Shown here: positions 10,282-19,516 of the stretch, piece by piece
Numbering within the stretch: position 1 is the stretch's first letter
How the letters are laid out: every line of letters starts with the position of its first letter
Assembly: GCF_000757725.1 (NCBI RefSeq)
Contig: NZ_JJMU01000024.1
Location: 248,001 to 312,000, forward strand
Source: Sphingobacterium deserti
Lineage (GTDB): Bacteria; Bacteroidota; Bacteroidia; Sphingobacteriales; Sphingobacteriaceae
Direction of reading: 5' to 3'
DNA: 64,000 bases
Notes under the pieces: model-generated
What the model was told of the DNA's origin: nothing
Seen by the model: only the letters and a program-made list of their open reading frames with translations
Database searches by the model: none
Position numbers and translations under genes: made by a program

Positions 10282-11589
10282 CTACTTCAGTTTTTCTACC
10301 CGCGACGGCGTTTGCTCAGCTTTTACAATCCCTTCTACACCTTTGGCGATCGCTTCTATACTAGACTTTATGTTTTGCACATCAAGGGTGGTAATCTCGT
10401 CTTTCACGGTGTGGTAATAGCTATCTTTATCGATTTGTGAGGTGGAGAATGTATGTGCCGGAACGCCTAAAGCAGCTAACACCGCATTATCGCTTCTATA
10501 AAAAAGATTTTGCTGCGGGTAGGGGTCTGGATGGAATGTGAATTGCGTTCCTTGCAAATGTTCCTGCATTAGCTTCGCCAGATTCGAGTTTTCGAAGCCC
10601 GTTACATAGAGCGAATTTGGCCCAAACTTGGAATCTTTACCAATCATCTCGATGTTGATCATCGCTACAACTTTATCGGCATCAATATGGTTGGAAAAGT
10701 ATTTAGAGCCAAACATACCGATCTCTTCCGCCGTGAAGGCGACAAAGATTAATGTCCGCTCATTGATATCTGCTTTCTTAAAGTACTTCGCGAGCGCAAT
10801 CATGGCCGTTGTACCAGAGGCATCGTCATCTGCACCGTTCGCAATAGAATCCTGCCCGACGGCATCTAAAATGCCGATATGATCGTAATGCCCTGAAAAT
10901 ACGACGAACTCTTCTGGTTTAGACTTTCCAGGTATTACAGCAGCAACATTAAATAAGGGAAAGTCTACACGTGAATTGGAAGCATTGATTTGATAACTGT
11001 TTGCTGGCGTCTTTTTTAAAATGAATACCTTACTAGGGCCGTCTCCAGTATTTTCTTGTTTTGGCACCACGTTTTCTCGCGAAAAGATCTTTTTAAAGCG
11101 AGCAAGCATGGGCGCAAAGGAAGCATCAACCCATACAACGCTATTGTTCGGATTTTCCCGCACGATAGCGCGAAAGCGTTGCGAAAAATCTTCGCCGGCT
11201 TTAATCTCTAGATTTTCTACGCCTGATTGCGTATTCCACGAAATTAGATCCGCATTACTAAGCACAATGAACTCGTCATCTTTTAATGCTTTGCCATTTA
11301 CTTCGACGGTCTGGTTGCCCGTGCTAATCTTTGTAACATCAAACGATTGTCGGTAATTATCTTCGGCATAAGGCTGTAGTCCTGCTTGGCGAAATTCCGA
11401 TGCGATAAAATCGGCCGCACGAGCGATATCGGTACTGAGCGAAGCTCGCCCACGCATGTCGTCCGATGCTAATGTCTCTACGATACGTTGAATATCCGAT
11501 AATTCCACAACTTGTGCCTGTGTAGACGGCATCAGTAGTGCAGAGTGGAAAAGGGCAAGGAGCGCGCTACATACAAATTTTGTTCTCAT
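10282..11589 (-). CDS. Secreted M28 family zinc aminopeptidase
   Basis: A 435-aa exported peptidase. The N-terminus is a signal peptide (hydrophobic LLALFHSALLM, cleavage near TQAQ). The M28 zinc-site motifs are all present: VFSGHYDHIG, NGADDDASGT, FVAFTAEEIGMFGS, MINIEMIG, and HTFSTSQIDKDSYYHTVKDE near the end. Such enzymes remove N-terminal residues from peptides in the periplasm or outside. A protease-associated-type insert probably lies between about residues 100 and 210. It is transcribed alone, convergent with the GNAT gene and divergent from the rhodanese gene. Confidence 0.9.
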   Translation of the reverse strand: MRTKFVCSALLALFHSALLMPSTQAQVVELSDIQRIVETLASDDMRGRASLSTDIARAADFIASEFRQAGLQPYAEDNYRQSFDVTKISTGNQTVEVNGKALKDDEFIVLSNADLISWNTQSGVENLEIKAGEDFSQRFRAIVRENPNNSVVWVDASFAPMLARFKKIFSRENVVPKQENTGDGPSKVFILKKTPANSYQINASNSRVDFPLFNVAAVIPGKSKPEEFVVFSGHYDHIGILDAVGQDSIANGADDDASGTTAMIALAKYFKKADINERTLIFVAFTAEEIGMFGSKYFSNHIDADKVVAMINIEMIGKDSKFGPNSLYVTGFENSNLAKLMQEHLQGTQFTFHPDPYPQQNLFYRSDNAVLAALGVPAHTFSTSQIDKDSYYHTVKDEITTLDVQNIKSSIEAIAKGVEGIVKAEQTPSRVEKLK

Positions 11590-11786
11590 GATTGTCTCTT
11601 TCAGTTCATGCGGCGATTCTTGATATAGATTAGCTATACATCACCAGGGCTAAAAGTAGTACATTTACCTTATAACTGAAAGTTTGGCCCTCGTTAAAAT
11701 CGTAATCAACACCCTTCCGATACGGTAATTATAATTGCATATCCACATAACTTTACTTAAGTTTATCGTAGAAAAAGCAAAATAAT

Positions 11787-12101
11787 ATGAAAGAAGTTAC
11801 AGTTCAAGAATTGAAAGACATGCTGGATCGCAATGACGAATTTCAATTGATAGATGTTCGCGAGCCGTTTGAATATGAGGTTTCTAATCTAAACGGTTTA
11901 AATATCCCCTTAGCAGGTATCGTAATAGAGTCGGATAAAATTGACAAAGACAAACCGGTCATTATCCAATGCCGAAGCGGCAAGCGCAGTGCACAGGCGG
12001 TGATGGTTTTGGAGCAACAAGGCTTTGATAATTTGGCCAATTTAAAGGGTGGGATTCTTGCTTGGAAAGAAGAGATTGATCCAGAATTGGATGTTTATTA
12101 G
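11787..12101 (+). CDS. Rhodanese-like domain protein
   Basis: A 104-aa single rhodanese domain. LIDVREPFEYEVSNLNG marks the N-terminal part. The active-site loop is CRSGKRS with the catalytic Cys that carries a persulfide, and the domain closes with LKGGILAWKEE. The protein is cytoplasmic with no signal. Such single-domain proteins act as sulfurtransferases or sulfur carriers, and the partner is not evident here. It is monocistronic and ends at a strong terminator. Confidence 0.9.
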   Translation: MKEVTVQELKDMLDRNDEFQLIDVREPFEYEVSNLNGLNIPLAGIVIESDKIDKDKPVIIQCRSGKRSAQAVMVLEQQGFDNLANLKGGILAWKEEIDPELDVY

Positions 12102-12125
12102 GATTTATTAGAAGGACAAACGTAG

Positions 12126-12154
12126 GAAGGAGGCTTTTTTTGCCTCCTTCTTTG
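12126..12154 (+). terminator. Rho-independent terminator after rhodanese gene
   Basis: A perfect 9-bp stem GAAGGAGGC/GCCTCCTTC (12126-12134 and 12142-12150) with a T-rich loop, followed by TTTG. It sits 25 bp past the stop codon. Confidence 0.8.
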
Positions 12155-12349
12155 TTTCAATTTGGGCAGATGTGTTGCGAAATTGCTATTGTAGACCGCT
12201 ATTTTTTACCTCTTCTAAAACAAAATCGTTTCTAAAACGTAAAAAAGGTAAATGTTTTATACAAGCACGCAAAAGACAAATAGATTAGGTAAAGTTTTAT
12301 AAATTTAATTTCTGAAATAAAACCAACAATAAACACAAAAATCGAAGGT

Positions 12350-13774
12350 ATGGCAATAATGAACACAGAAAACAATACATTTTTTGAAAGCGTTCAGCGG
12401 AATTTTGATAAGGCGGCTGCACATACACGCTTTGACAAAGGCGTATTAGCGCAGATAAAAGCGTGTAACTCTATCCTACGGATCAAGTTTCCGGTGAAGA
12501 TCGGCGAACAGGTGGAGGTAATAGAAGCTTATCGGGTGCAGCACTCACACCATAAATTACCCTGTAAAGGAGGTATCCGTTTTAGTATGGAGGTAGATCA
12601 GGAAGAGGTAATGGCACTTGCCGCCTTGATGACCTACAAATGTGCTATTGTCAATGTCCCATTTGGAGGCGGTAAAGGAGGTATAAAGATCGACTCAAAA
12701 AAATACTCAGCCTTTGATCTGGAAAAAATCACACGCCGCTATACTTCAGAGCTTTGCAAAAAGAATTTTATTGGTCCCGGTATCGACGTTCCTGCACCAG
12801 ACTATGGTACGGGCGCGCGTGAAATGAGCTGGATATTAGACACCTACTCTTCCCTAAATCCCGGCGATATCAATGCGCAAGCTTGTGTGACGGGTAAACC
12901 GATATCGCAAGGCGGGGTGCGTGGCCGTACCGAGGCGACAGGACTTGGCGTTTTTTATGGCCTTCGTGAAGCGGTTTCGTTTGCGGATGATATGGAAAAA
13001 CTGGGCTTAGAAACAGGTGTTGAAGGCAAGCGAATAATCGTTCAAGGACTTGGAAATGTGGGTTACCATACGGCGAAGTATTTTCAGGAAGCCGGAGCTA
13101 AGTTAGTTGGCCTCATCGAATTTAATGGAGCAATTTATAACGAGGATGGATTAGATTTGGATGCTGTGCAAGCGCATAGACAAACAACCGGCGGCATCTT
13201 GAACTTCCCTGGCGCCGTGAACTTCGCTGATCCTGCTGAAGGGCTAGAGCAAGACTGCGACATCCTCATCCCGGCCGCATTGGAGAGTGTTATCCATAAA
13301 GACAATGCGGATAGAATTAAAGCTAAAATAGTGGGCGAAGCGGCTAATGGGCCTATAACCGCAGAGGCTGACGAGATATTACATAGCAAAGGTATTTTAG
13401 TGCTGCCCGATGTTTATCTTAATGCAGGGGGTGTAACGGTCTCATACTTCGAATGGCTTAAAAACTTGAGTAGGGTACGTTACGGCCGTTTAGAAAAACG
13501 CTTCAATGATAACATGTATAAAGAGCTTATCGATATTATTGAATCGATGACGGGTAAGCGCGTTTCCGATCTGGAAAGAAAGACCATTTTGCGCGGACCA
13601 GATGAAATTGACCTCGTGCATTCCGGCTTGGAAGATACCATGATTGGCGCATACCGTGAGATCCGCGACATCCATGTTTCATTGGAAGGTAAGGGAGATT
13701 TGCGAACGGCGGCCTTCATCTGCGCGATAAATAAAATAGGCGTGGCGTATGAAGAGTTAGGAATATTCCCATAG
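12350..13774 (+). CDS. Glutamate dehydrogenase (Glu/Leu/Phe/Val dehydrogenase family)
   Basis: A 474-aa enzyme interconverting glutamate with 2-oxoglutarate and ammonia, central to nitrogen assimilation and amino-acid breakdown. Family motifs: PCKGGIRFS and [10 protein letters not shown] with the catalytic Lys region, [28 protein letters not shown] for the Rossmann NAD(P) site, AANGPIT, and [17 protein letters not shown]. It is longer than the usual ~420-450 residues because of an extended C-terminus. ATG 12350 was chosen, but an in-frame ATG three codons on (12359) is equally possible. Cofactor preference cannot be settled by eye. The gene is monocistronic between two terminators. Confidence 0.93.
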   Translation: MAIMNTENNTFFESVQRNFDKAAAHTRFDKGVLAQIKACNSILRIKFPVKIGEQVEVIEAYRVQHSHHKLPCKGGIRFSMEVDQEEVMALAALMTYKCAIVNVPFGGGKGGIKIDSKKYSAFDLEKITRRYTSELCKKNFIGPGIDVPAPDYGTGAREMSWILDTYSSLNPGDINAQACVTGKPISQGGVRGRTEATGLGVFYGLREAVSFADDMEKLGLETGVEGKRIIVQGLGNVGYHTAKYFQEAGAKLVGLIEFNGAIYNEDGLDLDAVQAHRQTTGGILNFPGAVNFADPAEGLEQDCDILIPAALESVIHKDNADRIKAKIVGEAANGPITAEADEILHSKGILVLPDVYLNAGGVTVSYFEWLKNLSRVRYGRLEKRFNDNMYKELIDIIESMTGKRVSDLERKTILRGPDEIDLVHSGLEDTMIGAYREIRDIHVSLEGKGDLRTAAFICAINKIGVAYEELGIFP

Positions 13775-13815
13775 TGAAAATTCACGCTAAGAGAAATTTA
13801 TAACACCAATAAGCG

Positions 13816-13842
13816 ACGCCAGAAAGAAATCTGGCGTTGTTT
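13816..13842 (+). terminator. Terminator after glutamate dehydrogenase
   Basis: An 8-bp stem ACGCCAGA/TCTGGCGT (13816-13823 and 13830-13837) followed by TGTTTATTTT, 41 bp past the stop. Confidence 0.7.
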
Positions 13843-13873
13843 ATTTTAGCGAATGATTCCGTAATTTTATCCC

Positions 13874-14179
13874 ATGCGAAATCTAGTGCACCAAACGCGG
13901 CAGGCGTTTTATTTCAGCCTTGGCTTTTATATTTTGGCTATCGTGCTGAAGCTACTGCAATTTGCTTTTGCTGATGTGCTTATCAGCATTGCACTTTTGC
14001 TTTCCCTTGTTTGGACAGTATTGGTGCTCCGCGAGATTATGCTTTCCGGCAATTTGACAGCTATGGAGCGAATCTTATTAATTATTTTTATGATATTTGG
14101 CAACATCATTGCCGGCATCGCCTATTTTTTCTTTATTCGGGAAAGGGTCATACCGAGACAGGGTAACAATAGATCATGA
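13874..14179 (+). CDS. Small membrane protein of unknown function
   Basis: A 101-aa protein with three likely transmembrane segments: about residues 13-29, 32-50 and 66-88. The last helix ends in FFFIRERVIPRQ, a basic tail that should lie in the cytoplasm. The ending resembles the short PLDc_N-like hydrophobic modules, but the match is too weak to name a family. The last four bases overlap the next gene as ATGA, so the pair is translationally coupled. Confidence 0.65.
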   Translation: MRNLVHQTRQAFYFSLGFYILAIVLKLLQFAFADVLISIALLLSLVWTVLVLREIMLSGNLTAMERILLIIFMIFGNIIAGIAYFFFIRERVIPRQGNNRS

Positions 14180-14400
14180 CAAAATTCTTTATATTAAACG
14201 TTGTTTTAAACTTTGCCATCGCTTTTTTAGTGTATAGTGGCATAAAGTCGTTTCAAGCAAACAACCATCTTTTCCTCTTTATCTCGATCGCCGTTATGAT
14301 CGTGCTAATCTATCTTAAAGTAGTTTTGCTAAAAATTGTCAAGAAGGACGCAGCGGCTAAGGCGCAGCTGCCCACGAAAGAGAAAAAGCAGAGAAAGTAG
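14176..14400 (+). CDS. Small membrane protein with basic tail
   Basis: A 74-aa protein overlapping the previous gene by 4 bp. Two hydrophobic helices (about residues 3-20 and 31-52) are followed by a strongly basic tail (KKDAAAKAQLPTKEKKQRK), predicting an inner-membrane protein with a cytoplasmic Lys-rich end. I recognise no family. Together with the 101-aa gene it forms a two-gene membrane-protein operon. Confidence 0.6.
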   Translation: MTKFFILNVVLNFAIAFLVYSGIKSFQANNHLFLFISIAVMIVLIYLKVVLLKIVKKDAAAKAQLPTKEKKQRK

Positions 14401-14429
14401 CCTAAAACATCATTGGCCCAAAACACGCA

Positions 14430-14505
14430 CATTGCGAGAGCGACGAACACAGCAGCGATTCCCTTTATAGCTAGTCGCTGCCTCAGCTTGCACCATCTCG
14501 CAATG
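14430..14505. repeat. Dispersed palindromic repeat, copy 1
   Basis: A 76-bp element bounded by CATTGCGAGA (14430-14439) and its exact inverse TCTCGCAATG (14496-14505). Inside is a second imperfect stem (AGCAGCGA...TCGCTGC). It lies between the convergent ends of the small membrane-protein gene and gcvT. Similar ends recur at 17680-17783 and around 37815-37900. Confidence 0.65.
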
Positions 14506-14535
14506 AACGTATAGTAGTCGCGTTATAATTTCGCG

Positions 14536-15618
14536 TTATTTGACGAAGGGTGCTTTGCGAACCACCGCCTTGATAGGTTGGTTCCGTATCGAAATAAATA
14601 TTTCAGATCCATCTTTCGCGAAAGCCGTGTCGACATAACCCAAGCCAATTGATTTCTTTAGTGTTGGCGATTGTGTACCTGAGGTCACGCGGCCAATTTT
14701 ATTACCGGCAGCATCCACAATTTCATAATCATGGCGGGGAATTCCTCTGTCGATCATCTCGAACCCAACAAGTTTTTGCGCTACGCCACGTTCTTTCTCC
14801 GCCTTCAGATTTTCGCTATTCACAAAATCTTTAGAAAATTTAGTTACCCAGCCAAGGCCAGCGGCTAATGGGGATGTGTTGTCATCAATATCGTTACCGT
14901 ACAAGCAAAAGCCCATTTCCAAACGTAGTGTGTCGCGAGCGCCTAAGCCGATAGGCTTGATACCATAGGAAGCACCCGCTTCAAAGATAGCGTCCCAAAC
15001 TTTTTGCGCATCTTCATTAGCGACATAGATTTCGAAACCTCCGGCTCCCGTGTAGCCGGTAGCAGAAACCAATACATTCTCTACGCCTGCGAAGACGCCT
15101 TTTTGGAAAGTATAATACTCCATCGGAGCAAGCTCAATGTCAGTCAGGGATTGTAGCGCCTCGGCTGCTTTAGGTCCTTGTACAGCAAAAAGCGAGGTTT
15201 GATCTGAAATATTTTTCATTTCGACGCCATCGGTATTATACTTGCTGATCCAGTCCCAGTCCTTATCTATGTTAGAAGCGTTTACTACTAAAAAGTAAGT
15301 CTGCTCATCAATGCGGTATGTCAAAAAATCATCCACGATTCCGCCAGTTTCATTAGGTATATAAGCATATTGAACTTTGCCATCATACAGCTTGGAAACA
15401 TCATTAGAAGATATTTTCTGAAGCAAATCCAACGCTTTCTCGCCTTTTAAGATAAATTCACCCATGTGGCTAACGTCGAAGACGCCCACAGCAGTTCGTA
15501 CGGTTTCATGCTCATCATTTATTCCGGAGTATTGCACAGGCATAGTGAAGCCTGCGAAAGGAACCATTTTTGCACCTAATGTTTGATGGTGCTCGGAAAG
15601 CGCAGTGTTTTTAATCAT
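14536..15618 (-). CDS. gcvT: Aminomethyltransferase (glycine cleavage T-protein)
   Basis: A 360-aa T-protein that transfers the methylene group from aminomethyl-lipoyl H-protein to tetrahydrofolate, releasing ammonia. Motifs: [13 protein letters not shown] near the N-terminus, [42 protein letters not shown], and [19 protein letters not shown] near the C-terminus. The start is ATG 15618, giving [18 protein letters not shown]; the frame opens 13 codons earlier without homologous look. The partner P-protein gene gcvP is 13 kb away, so the system is split over the chromosome. It is monocistronic. Confidence 0.96.
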   Translation of the reverse strand: MIKNTALSEHHQTLGAKMVPFAGFTMPVQYSGINDEHETVRTAVGVFDVSHMGEFILKGEKALDLLQKISSNDVSKLYDGKVQYAYIPNETGGIVDDFLTYRIDEQTYFLVVNASNIDKDWDWISKYNTDGVEMKNISDQTSLFAVQGPKAAEALQSLTDIELAPMEYYTFQKGVFAGVENVLVSATGYTGAGGFEIYVANEDAQKVWDAIFEAGASYGIKPIGLGARDTLRLEMGFCLYGNDIDDNTSPLAAGLGWVTKFSKDFVNSENLKAEKERGVAQKLVGFEMIDRGIPRHDYEIVDAAGNKIGRVTSGTQSPTLKKSIGLGYVDTAFAKDGSEIFISIRNQPIKAVVRKAPFVK

Positions 15619-15711
15619 AGCAATCTGATAAATTCTGTTTTTTTCAAAAATAGGCAAAAAACGGGCATTAATTGATGAAAATAACCGTTAGTTTAAAATT
15701 GCGCAATCGAT

Positions 15712-16536
15712 TTACCGCTTCACTTCCACCTTGTAGATGGTTGATGTATTATTTTCGTTGTCTGGATCTTCGCACAGTAGGAATTGGATAGCCTTTTTTG
15801 TTTTCCTGTACGGCGCTATGCCTTCAAACTTATGTCCTAAAGCCAAAGTTTTGGTATATTCTACGATCCGACTTTTCGGATCCAGCCGTCCTATCAAGGT
15901 TCCTTTCACCTCGCCATCGTGATAGCTGGAATTGCTGTCTTCAGCAGCTGCGATAAAATAGATCTTTCCGTCGACTAGCGTAGCGTCTGTAAACCCCGTG
16001 CTTACGCCTTCTAATTCAGGGAGCGAAACATGAAAGAACGCTTTACCAGCAAGGGTCTGCTTATCCAATATAAATACCCCATTCTGTTTGGCGGGACCGT
16101 TTCCACGGTTGAACAACCAAAGCTCGTCGCGATAATATACTGCGCCTTCAATATTGAAGTCTTGCTCAGCAACAGAATGATCCGCTTTTAATTTTTCATA
16201 AACCTGGCCCAAGTCCACACTGTCTTTTGTGCCCTGCTTCGCATTATATTTTACAAGCGTGTTCCTGTTTTTGGCAGAGCCGGATCCAAACACATAAAGC
16301 TGACCGTCAATTGCTGTAATCGCCTCGAAATCGGATTTTTCTTTCTTTGGAATATTCTCCAGGACATTTCCCGAAAGCAACGTCGTGGTCGTGAGTTTAT
16401 CCTGTGGTATGCTGTATGTGTATAGTAGCTTGCTGTTGTCCGAGATAACGTGTATGGCGTTGTCTTTGTAGATTAGTCCTGACGCAGCAGCGATACCTTG
16501 TATGGTCAAAAACACGTTGATGATCAATTCATTCAT
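15712..16536 (-). CDS. DUF6929-like beta-propeller protein
   Basis: A 274-aa protein. The sequence reads as repeated beta-strand blades: GLIYKDNAIHVISDNS, FEAITAIDGQLYVFGSGS, IEGAVYYRDELWLFNRGN, FTDATLVDGKIYFIAAAEDS and FEGIAPYRK. This pattern fits the SdiA-regulated/DUF6929 type of propeller, which is known only as a conserved domain. A weak signal sequence may be present (MNELIINVFLTIQGIAAASG). Its ATG overlaps the stop of truC by 4 bp, so it is the last gene of a three-gene operon with truC and the DUF4359 gene. Function is unknown. Confidence 0.65.
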   Translation of the reverse strand: MNELIINVFLTIQGIAAASGLIYKDNAIHVISDNSKLLYTYSIPQDKLTTTTLLSGNVLENIPKKEKSDFEAITAIDGQLYVFGSGSAKNRNTLVKYNAKQGTKDSVDLGQVYEKLKADHSVAEQDFNIEGAVYYRDELWLFNRGNGPAKQNGVFILDKQTLAGKAFFHVSLPELEGVSTGFTDATLVDGKIYFIAAAEDSNSSYHDGEVKGTLIGRLDPKSRIVEYTKTLALGHKFEGIAPYRKTKKAIQFLLCEDPDNENNTSTIYKVEVKR

Positions 16537-17216
16537 GCTTGCAGATTTAGCAGATTAAGTACACGCCGAAATTCGTTATGTAAAGGAGCCTCAATTTCAA
16601 TTTTTTGTTGTGTCCTTGGATGCGAGAAAGATAGTTTTTGCGCATGTAATAACATGGTGTCCATATCAAAGCGGTCTTTCCACATTTTATTTTGCTTGTT
16701 GCATCCATGTGGCCGGTCTGCCAGGATAGGATGAAAAACGTGTGCAAAATGTTTTCGGATTTGGTGCATCCTTCCGGTTTCTGGGATAGCTTCAACCAGT
16801 GAATAGCGCGATGTATCAAACTTACCAAGTGGCATGTCAACCTCTGCTCGGGCAAGCGTTTTAAAATGCGTTAATGCCTCTTGTAGCGTTCCATTTTCTT
16901 TCCGCAGGGGATAATCGATGCTTCCGGAATCGTCCATGTATCCGCGCACGACAGCTAAATAAGTCTTGTCGATATTTCTATCAGCAAAGAGATTTTGCGC
17001 AAGGCTGTCCATCTCCTTGTTTAGCGAAAATAAGAGTACACCGCCCGTCTTCCGGTCTAAACGATGTGCAGGGTAGACCGCTTGCTGAATTTGATTGCGG
17101 AGCATTTGCAAAGCAAATTCAGCTGTGTCGGCAGCTATCGAGGAGCGGTGTACAAGGAGGCCATGCGGCTTGTTCACGGCAATAAGTTCCTCATCTCGAT
17201 AAAGAATCTCTAGCAT
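16533..17216 (-). CDS. truC: tRNA pseudouridine(65) synthase TruC-like
   Basis: A 227-aa RluA-family pseudouridine synthase. The catalytic Asp is in HRLDRKTGGVLLF. The TruC-type signature is seen in MLEILYRDEELIAVNKPHGLLVHRS at the start and in the ending HFAHVFHPILADRPHGCNKQN. TruC modifies U65 in tRNA-Ile and tRNA-Asp in E. coli. It is short because it has no S4 domain, as is typical for TruC and RluA. It sits 1 bp behind the DUF4359 gene and overlaps the next gene by 4 bp. Confidence 0.85.
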   Translation of the reverse strand: MLEILYRDEELIAVNKPHGLLVHRSSIAADTAEFALQMLRNQIQQAVYPAHRLDRKTGGVLLFSLNKEMDSLAQNLFADRNIDKTYLAVVRGYMDDSGSIDYPLRKENGTLQEALTHFKTLARAEVDMPLGKFDTSRYSLVEAIPETGRMHQIRKHFAHVFHPILADRPHGCNKQNKMWKDRFDMDTMLLHAQKLSFSHPRTQQKIEIEAPLHNEFRRVLNLLNLQA

Positions 17217-17217
17217 C

Positions 17218-17586
17218 CTACTTGGCTTTAATCATCTTAACAATCTCTGCGGCCTTTTCGTCGATCTTTTTGCTGAGCCAAACGTGTTTGAAAGCACCTA
17301 CACCCAGAATATTTTCCTGATTCTCCCAGTGTACCTTCGTAACGGAAAACAAGTAATAGTTATCTGTCTTGATGTGGTTTTTCATGAATTGGTCTATTAG
17401 CGTATTGCCGAATAGCTGTACGCCGAAATCAACAATGCTTCGGTTTTCCGTACCAGCCTGCTCCTTCAATAACATAATAGCTTTTTCGCGCACAGCATCC
17501 TCGTGCTGCTCCTTCGTTGGGTTTGTCCAAAACGCCACTACCATCAATAGAATGACCGTGAGGGCGAATACTCTCGTTTTGCTCAT
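17218..17586 (-). CDS. DUF4359 family protein
   Basis: A 122-aa protein with an N-terminal hydrophobic anchor (VFALTVILLMVVAFW) followed by TNPTKEQHEDAVREKA. The NPT...HxxAVREKA stretch after one membrane helix fits DUF4359. The rest (YYLFSVTKVHWENQENILGVGAFKHVWL) would face the periplasm. The family has no known function. It is the first gene of the leftward operon with truC and the propeller protein. Confidence 0.7.
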   Translation of the reverse strand: MSKTRVFALTVILLMVVAFWTNPTKEQHEDAVREKAIMLLKEQAGTENRSIVDFGVQLFGNTLIDQFMKNHIKTDNYYLFSVTKVHWENQENILGVGAFKHVWLSKKIDEKAAEIVKMIKAK

Positions 17587-17679
17587 CTCTACAAAAATAC
17601 GATTTTACTTGAGCAAAGTGAGGGGTAGGAATTTATAAGGGGCTGTCCAAAAAGATAATTGATCAACTTCAAAAGGCGC

Positions 17680-17783
17680 CATTGCGAGGAAGTATGACGA
17701 CCGCCGAAGGCAGCTCCGAAGGAAATCAATCTGCATTTTTATTTTCTAAGATTGCTTCGCCGTCGTTCCTCCTTCTCGCAATG
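17680..17783. repeat. Dispersed palindromic repeat, copy 2
   Basis: A 104-bp element bounded by CATTGCGAG (17680-17688) and CTCGCAATG (17775-17783). It contains GAAATCAATCTGC...AAGATTGCTTCG, which gives a second inner pairing, and GACGACC/GCCGTCGTTC-type arms. It lies between the DUF4359 and SIMPL genes. The rest of 17587-17865 holds nothing else I can support. Confidence 0.7.
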
Positions 17784-17865
17784 ACGAAAGGTAGTTAGTT
17801 TTTAAACAGCCTCTTCTGAATTTCTTATCCTATGTGCTTGAAAAAGGCACATCATTGACTTTAAT

Positions 17866-18594
17866 TTATAATAGTTCGAAGATGCCATCAATATTGCACG
17901 TAAGCTTGATCGGCCGGACACTGATATCAAGTCCTTGTTCCATACCGCCGGCTGCATCAGCTGATTCCATCTGTACTTTGGCCATGCTGTACGCCCGCGG
18001 AGAAGGCATGATGTCATTCCAGCCGAAAGAACTATTGTCATTGATAGCCAATACTTTCCCGACCTTATCGCCAGTGGCTGTTGCTATAATTTCTGCATTA
18101 GCACGTGCATCTTGTACGGCTGCCACCTTCAATTCCTTTTCGATCTGACGCTTCTGCGAATGATCGTATCCATTGATGGATGTGCTTTGTACGCCTTTCG
18201 GATCTACCTTATCCATCATGCTATTTAACCCGTTCAAATTCGATATCTTGAGGCGATACTGTTTGGCCTGAAGCAGTTCGTTATTGCCTTTTTTCTTGCT
18301 GTCGTAGTTATAGCTATACACATTCTGTATCGTGAAATCTTCCTTTTTAACACCAATAGCGAGTGCCGCGTTGTAAAGCTGTTTTTCCAAAGTTTCGATG
18401 TCGACCTTTTTCTTATTGTTTCCATCGACAAAATACTCCCTAAGTGAAATCGACAGGTATACGATATCCGGTGTAACTTCCCGTTCCGCGTAGCCACGCG
18501 TAGAAACCTTTCTACTAGATTCGTAATTGTTGTTTTGTGCGCTGGCAATTGTTGCCATGCAGAGGGCTAAAAGTAAACCTGCAAATTTTTTCAT
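17866..18594 (-). CDS. SIMPL domain (DUF541) periplasmic protein
   Basis: A 242-aa protein with a signal peptide (MKKFAGLLLALCMATIASAQ). The SIMPL domain follows: VSTRGYAEREVTPDIVYLSI near the start, QNVYSYNYDS, KQYRLKISNLNGLNSMMDKV, and AVQDARANAEIIATATGDKVGKVLAIND near the end. SIMPL proteins are envelope proteins of poorly defined function, best known from the mammalian IRAK-interacting SIMPL and bacterial DUF541 proteins such as BP26 of Brucella. It is transcribed alone, divergent from the cold-shock gene. Confidence 0.85.
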   Translation of the reverse strand: MKKFAGLLLALCMATIASAQNNNYESSRKVSTRGYAEREVTPDIVYLSISLREYFVDGNNKKKVDIETLEKQLYNAALAIGVKKEDFTIQNVYSYNYDSKKKGNNELLQAKQYRLKISNLNGLNSMMDKVDPKGVQSTSINGYDHSQKRQIEKELKVAAVQDARANAEIIATATGDKVGKVLAINDNSSFGWNDIMPSPRAYSMAKVQMESADAAGGMEQGLDISVRPIKLTCNIDGIFELL

Positions 18595-18735
18595 GTTCTT
18601 TGGTTTATACTTCTACAAAAATGTTTTCGATTTGTTTGACCACTTAAAAACCTTTTCGTTTAAAATTTTGAAAGAAATAAAGAGACATTGAAAAATAATT
18701 TATACCTTTAGTTTTAATACAAAACAAAATTAACA

Positions 18736-18927
18736 ATGCAAGAAGGCGTAGTAAAATTCTTTAATGAGACCAAAGGTTTCGGTTTCATCATTCCTAACTC
18801 TGGCGAGAGCGAAATCTTCGTTCACGTGTCAGGTTTAGTAGACAAAGTTCGTGAGAATGACCATGTATCATTTGAGATCGAACAGGGCCGTAAAGGTCTT
18901 AATGCGGTAAATGTAAAGCTTATCTAA
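18736..18927 (+). CDS. Cold-shock domain protein
   Basis: A 63-aa single cold-shock domain. The RNA-binding motifs are KGFGFI (RNP1) and IFVHVSGL (RNP2). It is slightly shorter than E. coli CspA (70 aa). It is an RNA chaperone acting on single-stranded RNA. The long AT-rich 5' leader (about 18600-18735) is compatible with cold-responsive control, but no defined cold box is claimed. It is monocistronic and ends at a strong terminator. Confidence 0.93.
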   Translation: MQEGVVKFFNETKGFGFIIPNSGESEIFVHVSGLVDKVRENDHVSFEIEQGRKGLNAVNVKLI

Positions 18928-18953
18928 AAAAGATTTCAAATATATTTATTGTG

Positions 18954-18987
18954 AAAAAGCCAGATCGACATGATCTGGCTTTTTTTA
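18954..18987 (+). terminator. Terminator after cold-shock gene
   Basis: A perfect 13-bp stem (arms 18954-18966 and 18972-18984) with loop GACAT, followed by T residues. The stop of the convergent DUF805 gene lies 4 bp beyond, and the A-run on the left side makes it usable in both directions. Confidence 0.85.
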
Positions 18988-18990
18988 GTA

Positions 18991-19431
18991 TTAAGGGTTG
19001 GGATTGTTAAACGGATTGTTCGGTGTTGGCGGGAAATTAGTAAATGGATTTCCTCCATTATCACCTGCTTTCGGATCTGGCCCAAACTCGTTCGGCCCCA
19101 CATCGCCTTCCTTAATCATCAAATACAAAAAGTAGATGTTAACCAAGGGGATGAAGTAAAATACTATATACCAAGTCGGACAGCTTGTGTCGTGAAGGCG
19201 ACGTACACCAACAGCAAGCGTCGGAATAAGGACAGCTAAACCGACTAATGAAAGAAGGCCAGTAAAGATCATTCCCAAAGTATCACTTATGAAAGTGAAA
19301 ATACCACCAACTATTAAAAGGGCAATGTATATGCCGATCAATACAAGCATGTACATCCAGTACTCTTTGCGTCGCGCTCGTCCTTCAAAATTTGCGTAGT
19401 TGTCTCTCACAACCTTTAGAAACCATTCCAT
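18991..19431 (-). CDS. DUF805 family inner-membrane protein
   Basis: A 146-aa protein with the DUF805 pattern: an N-terminal FEGRARRKEYWMYML, three or four membrane helices, and VGVRRLHDTSCPTWYIVFYFIPLVNIYFLYLMIKEGDVGPNEFGPDP. The C-terminal tail is Asn/Pro-rich (FPPTPNNPFNNPNP). The family is widespread and of unknown function. It is transcribed alone. Confidence 0.88.
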   Translation of the reverse strand: MEWFLKVVRDNYANFEGRARRKEYWMYMLVLIGIYIALLIVGGIFTFISDTLGMIFTGLLSLVGLAVLIPTLAVGVRRLHDTSCPTWYIVFYFIPLVNIYFLYLMIKEGDVGPNEFGPDPKAGDNGGNPFTNFPPTPNNPFNNPNP

Positions 19432-19516
19432 AGCTATTATTTAGTTTTTATAAAAAATTGTTACGTATTCTGTTTTTCAACAAATTAGGTTCCAAAATGT
19501 TTGTTCAACTAAATAT